Of a stretch of 64,000 bases of DNA, positions 61,401 through 64,000 are shown piece after piece. Made by a program: the position numbers and the translations under genes. The stretch covers positions 4,402,001-4,466,000 of the forward strand of contig NZ_CP032382.1 in assembly GCF_003589925.1 (NCBI RefSeq), given 5' to 3'. This DNA is from Chryseolinea soli. GTDB taxonomy: Bacteria > Bacteroidota > Bacteroidia > Cytophagales > Cyclobacteriaceae. Under the pieces are notes generated by a model, which was given only the letters and a program-made list of their open reading frames with translations, did not search any database and had not been told where the DNA came from. The number at the start of each line of letters is the position of its first letter. Positions within the stretch are counted from its first letter, which is position 1.

Positions 61401-61618
61401 ACCTCGCCTACAACGTTCCTTCGATGATGTTGGATCGCTTTGGTATGAGAAGTCTCCGGATCTATGTGAGCGCCACCAACCTGTTCACCAGCACTAACTA
61501 CCGTGGCTATGATCCGGAAGGCAGCAGCTATGGAACCGCCACCGCTTATCCCGGTATCGACCAGGGCCGCTATCCGCTGACAAAAACTTACCTGGTGGGT
61601 CTTAACCTTGGTTTTTAA
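58466..61618 (+). CDS. SusC/RagA TonB-dependent transporter without STN domain
   Basis: A 1050-aa outer-membrane transporter. Leader (DIGLFLLTVACFLAATPAGF), carboxypeptidase-regulatory-like domain (~37-112; SADGEVLPGVNVIIKGTNEG), TonB-box-like LSEIVVIGYGE (116-126), plug (PLYVIDGMLVNSS, GVILITTKRGK) and barrel ending TYLVGLNLGF. Unlike the other two SusC proteins in the window it has no STN domain, matching the absence of sigma/FecR genes here and the presence of a shared operator. Likely imports mannose-type oligosaccharides released by GH92 (inference). Confidence 0.95.
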   Translation: MSKKFYRDIGLFLLTVACFLAATPAGFSSPAIFLVQQTKISGKVSSADGEVLPGVNVIIKGTNEGTVTDADGLYTINVPGPDATLVFSFIGFSPEEITVGNQTRLDVTMTPALEALSEIVVIGYGEVKKSDLTGSVSSVKAEELKAIPTTSFDQALQGRAAGVQVQQTSGQPGAEASIRIRGTSSITAANEPLYVIDGMLVNSSTADVTAGGFNGPRIGPLSAINPSDIESIEILKDASATAIYGSRGANGVILITTKRGKKGTSALNFESYYGVQQVSKQLDLLNASQFGSLVNEARSNAGLPLIYTDPQNLGTGTDWQKEIYRTAPIQNYQLSFTGGTEKTQYAISGGLFDQDGVVIGSDFRRYSFRTNINTEISKKLSVGTNLSLSSTRGNVLNTGLQFIAPGVIGEALTMNPILPVYDATQKGGYTYENTIGPAQAAQTGTVAGNPVAEARSAQALSTSTRILGNVEAKYKIIDGLVFKTSFGIDGVFSKDRMFQPSWLRAAQAAKGAAGQATLQGVTWLNENTLTYDKQLRGKDNLNVVVGYTLQEFQNESFGTNVFGTDDQLGYHHLGSASNPQAPYNSESKWSMVSYLGRAQYSLNHKYLFTVTGRVDGSSKFGAANKYAFFPSGAFAWRMSDESFMQGIEFLSDLKLKASLGTIGNQAINPYQSLPTVASYGQGVFNNGTTVLPYNSSQPQIYNNPNLKWETTRQFNAGFDAGFFDGRIQMTAEYYRKYTYDLLLNTPISSTTGFETTYLNVGNVENKGFDLEITTVNTSPSSALKWNTSLNVSMNQNEVTKLATDSDVQLGNGLILREGQPIGTFYGYVFDGIFQTDEEASKSAVFANQKSGASQAKAGDRKYKDIVPDGVIDDKDRTIIGHALPKYTWGLNNTLSFKNFTLNFFFQASQGNNMNNLNRMFLEDMNGEHNVLADAALNRWTPTNPSNEYPRALAKRTADVGTISSKFIEDASYIRLKNVNLAYNVPSMMLDRFGMRSLRIYVSATNLFTSTNYRGYDPEGSSYGTATAYPGIDQGRYPLTKTYLVGLNLGF

Positions 61619-61636
61619 AATTTAACGATCACAACC

Positions 61637-63106
61637 ATGAAATCATTGACTATACATATGAAGACGGCCGGTGCCATCCTCCTGTTGTCGCTGTTGTCAG
61701 TTTCTTGTAAGGACTTCCTGGAAGAGAATCCGAAGGACCGTCAGACGACGACGAATTTTTATACGACCGAGGAAAATGCCCTGTCGGCCGTGAACGCGAT
61801 CTATGCGCATTTGAATTCTCAGAGCGGCGACACGTTTGGTGGGGTTTATTTTGGAGGCTTCTGGGTAACGGAAGGATTGTCTTCCGACGAGATGATCAAC
61901 CTCCAGTCGGGATCGCCCGACCAGGATCAGCTCGCCACCTTTACACAAGACCCCAACAATGCGACGCTTTATGAAATTTGGAAACAACACTATAAAGCGA
62001 TCTCCCTCGCCAACGTGGCCATCGCCAAGATCCCAGGCATCCAAATGGACGAAACGCTGAAAGCACGCTACATCAACGAAGCGAAATTTCTCCGGGGATT
62101 GTTGTACTTCAACCTGGTGCGCATGTTCGGCAGAATCCCGCTGCTGACGAGCGACATAACCTCAACGACCCCGCCAGCAGCAGAAGTCGATGCGATCTAC
62201 ACGCAGATCCTCGCCGATTTCAACGATGCTACGAATCTTCCCGCCGACCAGGCCGATGGAAGAGGACGCGCCACAGCCGGTGCTGCACATGCCCTGTTAG
62301 CAAAAGTATACCTCACGCGTAAAGACTATGACAACGCCATCGCAGAATGCGAGAAAGTGATCAACTCCGGTAAATATGAATTGTGGGATAATTTTGCAGA
62401 CATCTTCAAAATTGCAAACCGCGGAATGAAAGAAGCCATCTTCTCGGTTGGCTTTGGAACCGCTGGAAGCGCACTCAGCTTCTGGGAAGTGGCGCAAGTG
62501 CATGTGCGTTTGTTGCCTCCTGAGCTGGCTTCGGCTGGGATCACCTCCAACACGCTGGGATGGACAGCGCCCACGCAAGCCCTGGTGGACAGCTACGATG
62601 CCACCGACGAACGCCGCGATGTGACCGTGTTCAATCGCTTCAGCGAAACGGTGGGGGGAACTGCTTACAACGTGCCGTTCAGCCGCTATTATTTTAGAAA
62701 GTATTGGGACGTTACGGTGCCGACTGAATTCAACACCTCCGAAGCCAACATCGATTTCCCGGTGATCCGTTATGCGGATGTGCTGTTGATGTATGCCGAA
62801 GCCTTGAACGAAAAAGACCGGTCGCAAGAAGCACACGACGCTGTGAACCTGGTGCGCCACCGGGCGAACTTGGCGGATCTGTCGGGGTTGAGCAAGGATG
62901 CCTTCCGCGACGCCGTGCTGGTCGAGAGAAGACATGAGCTGGCAGCCGAAGGCCATCGTTGGTTTGACCTGGTGCGCACGGGCAAGCTGGAGCAACTCGT
63001 GCCGCTGGCAAAACCCGGCGTGATCCCACAGGCGAAGCATTACCTGTTCCCCATTCCGCAGCGCGAACGCGATCTCGATCCCAACTTACCTCAAAATGAC
63101 TATTGA
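61637..63106 (+). CDS. SusD/RagB family nutrient-binding lipoprotein
   Basis: A 489-aa lipoprotein with lipobox in LLSLLSVSC followed by KDFLEENPKDRQTTTNFYTT, a canonical SusD N-terminus. Other hallmarks: NEAKFLRGLLYFNLVRMFGR, RYADVLLMYAEALNEKDRSQ, VERRHELAAEGHRWFDLVRT and YLFPIPQRERDLD. It begins 18 bp after SusC and pairs with it. Start at 61637 gives an N-region with MKSLTIHMKTAG; Met8 is an alternative. Confidence 0.95.
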   Translation: MKSLTIHMKTAGAILLLSLLSVSCKDFLEENPKDRQTTTNFYTTEENALSAVNAIYAHLNSQSGDTFGGVYFGGFWVTEGLSSDEMINLQSGSPDQDQLATFTQDPNNATLYEIWKQHYKAISLANVAIAKIPGIQMDETLKARYINEAKFLRGLLYFNLVRMFGRIPLLTSDITSTTPPAAEVDAIYTQILADFNDATNLPADQADGRGRATAGAAHALLAKVYLTRKDYDNAIAECEKVINSGKYELWDNFADIFKIANRGMKEAIFSVGFGTAGSALSFWEVAQVHVRLLPPELASAGITSNTLGWTAPTQALVDSYDATDERRDVTVFNRFSETVGGTAYNVPFSRYYFRKYWDVTVPTEFNTSEANIDFPVIRYADVLLMYAEALNEKDRSQEAHDAVNLVRHRANLADLSGLSKDAFRDAVLVERRHELAAEGHRWFDLVRTGKLEQLVPLAKPGVIPQAKHYLFPIPQRERDLDPNLPQNDY

Positions 63107-63108
63107 TC

Positions 63109-64000
63109 ATGAACAGGGAAAATACATCCGCATCACCCGTAAAATCTACTACCATGAATGTGTATCGTCAATATATCGCATACGGCGTCATACTGTTGGC
63201 CACGGTTTTGAGCCTCGGTTCCTGTGAAGATGACTATCAGTCGGACGCTGCCGATCCGGGCCTTCCGCTCACGGCCGGCGGCGTGTCCATAAAAGCGCCT
63301 GGTCATGGCCAATATCTGCTTTCGCGCAAACTCGTGGACGGTCAGGCGGTGATCACCGCAGACCTGTCGACGATGGGAACCGTGAAGTCGTTCACCGTTA
63401 CCAAAACCGTGGCGGCACAAAAGGACGGCACCTTTGGACAAAACGGGGTGATCACCGTTGATCCTTCGGGGCTTCAGGCCAAATACGACTTTACGTACAA
63501 CCTTCAGGACACAGACGTTGACCAACTGATTGGGCTCACCTTCGAAGCGCAGGATGATGCCGGGAAGGTGCTGACCAGCGATCTCACGCTCGTGGTCACG
63601 TTAACACCCCGCGAAAATATCCCCCGCAAAAAGTGGGCATGGACGTCCAGGCTTTGGGTGGACAACGATAATTCACAAGACCTGAAAGATTGCGAGAAGG
63701 ACAACTACTACCTGTTCAACGCCGACAGCACGGTCACCGTAAACTACGGCGCCGACACCGGGGCAGGCGACTGTGTGTTTGACGGCTTCACCATCTATGA
63801 CAAATGGTATCTCACCGCCGATGAAAAATACTTTATCCTCAAAAGCCACGGCCTGTTCGATCCTACTGTGAAAGTGGATTCGTTCCAGATGCAGACCCTC
63901 ACCGTAGACAAACTGGAGATGTCGATCGACATCGATCTCTCGATCTTCGGACTGGGAACGGATGAAACATTCCTCTACCAATACACGGCGGAGCCTAAGT
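63109..64000 (+). CDS. SusE/SusF-position lipoprotein, cut by the right edge
   Basis: The frame begins 2 bp after the SusD stop and is open to the end of the window (297 codons visible). The ATG at 63154 (MNVYRQYIAYGVILLATVLS) gives a better lipoprotein signal ending LGSC; the first ATG adds 15 residues. The tether EDDYQSDAADPG is followed by a beta domain (~45-160) and then RKKWAWTSRLWVDNDNSQDL with YYLFNADSTVTVNYG, a lipocalin-like start. Its place after SusD suggests a surface glycan-binding accessory. The C-terminus is not visible. Confidence 0.8.
   Translation, partial: MNRENTSASPVKSTTMNVYRQYIAYGVILLATVLSLGSCEDDYQSDAADPGLPLTAGGVSIKAPGHGQYLLSRKLVDGQAVITADLSTMGTVKSFTVTKTVAAQKDGTFGQNGVITVDPSGLQAKYDFTYNLQDTDVDQLIGLTFEAQDDAGKVLTSDLTLVVTLTPRENIPRKKWAWTSRLWVDNDNSQDLKDCEKDNYYLFNADSTVTVNYGADTGAGDCVFDGFTIYDKWYLTADEKYFILKSHGLFDPTVKVDSFQMQTLTVDKLEMSIDIDLSIFGLGTDETFLYQYTAEPK

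Noticed and set aside
1..64000. Integrated phage, transposon or tRNA-linked island boundaries
   Set aside because: No integrase, transposase, tRNA gene or att-like repeats were found; the A+T-rich patches alone are not enough.

Overview
The window looks like chromosomal DNA from a Bacteroidota, most likely a member of the Cytophagales related to Chryseolinea or Ohtaekwangia (inference). The signs are three SusC/SusD pairs, two ECF sigma/FecR anti-sigma pairs, a type IX secretion (T9SS) sorting domain, an ASPIC/UnbV FG-GAP lipoprotein, a PadR regulator beside a prefix-domain MacB-like permease, many acidic-tailed lipoproteins, and few Shine-Dalgarno sequences. No rRNA, tRNA, CRISPR array or transposase was recognised.

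Layout. 0-1.5 kb (minus strand, visibly A+T-rich) holds two genes of a probable three-component ABC (ABC-3C) conflict system cut by the left edge: a nuclease-like effector with a C-terminal partner region, then an overlapping middle component; the ATPase should lie outside the window. 1.6-4.7 kb: PadR regulator plus ABC permease. 4.7-9.8 kb: a dispersed repeat and small unknown genes, a DinB protein, a beta-barrel protein and a T9SS-exported propeller. 9.8-21.2 kb: six paralogous lipoproteins of about 400 aa from an unrecognised family, in two groups of three around a serine hydrolase, a PQQ-type lipoprotein and a small DUF6576 protein. 21.5-24.7 kb: a large gingipain-like C25 cysteine peptidase without a signal peptide, preceded by two hairpins. 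24.8-29.1 kb: a cytoplasmic propeller, an AhpD-like protein, a Crp/Fnr regulator divergent from DoxX, and a second serine hydrolase.

29.2-37.4 kb (minus) is a cell-surface-signalling uptake locus: sigma, FecR, SusC with an STN domain, SusD and a Tat-type metallophosphoesterase. It is divergent from a 1194-aa FG-GAP/ASPIC lipoprotein (37.6-41.2 kb) whose 3' end has been duplicated in tandem and again as a decayed fragment. 41.5-43.2 kb holds three small unknown genes. 43.4-50.2 kb is a second sigma/FecR/SusC(STN)/SusD locus without an enzyme. 50.6-55.3 kb: a response regulator, TatA, a HelD-like helicase, and an NmrA-like oxidoreductase divergent from an HxlR regulator. 55.5-64 kb is a GH92-type glycan locus (GH92, SusC without STN, SusD, lipoprotein cut by the right edge) in which the GH92 and SusC genes share an identical 23-bp upstream element. 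The window thus contrasts two ways of controlling uptake loci: trans-envelope sigma/FecR signalling where SusC has an STN domain, and a DNA operator where it does not.

Most likely to be new: the six-member lipoprotein array with its shared promoter block and neighbouring leaderless C25 peptidase, the ABC-3C system at the left edge, and the 3'-end repeats of the ASPIC gene.
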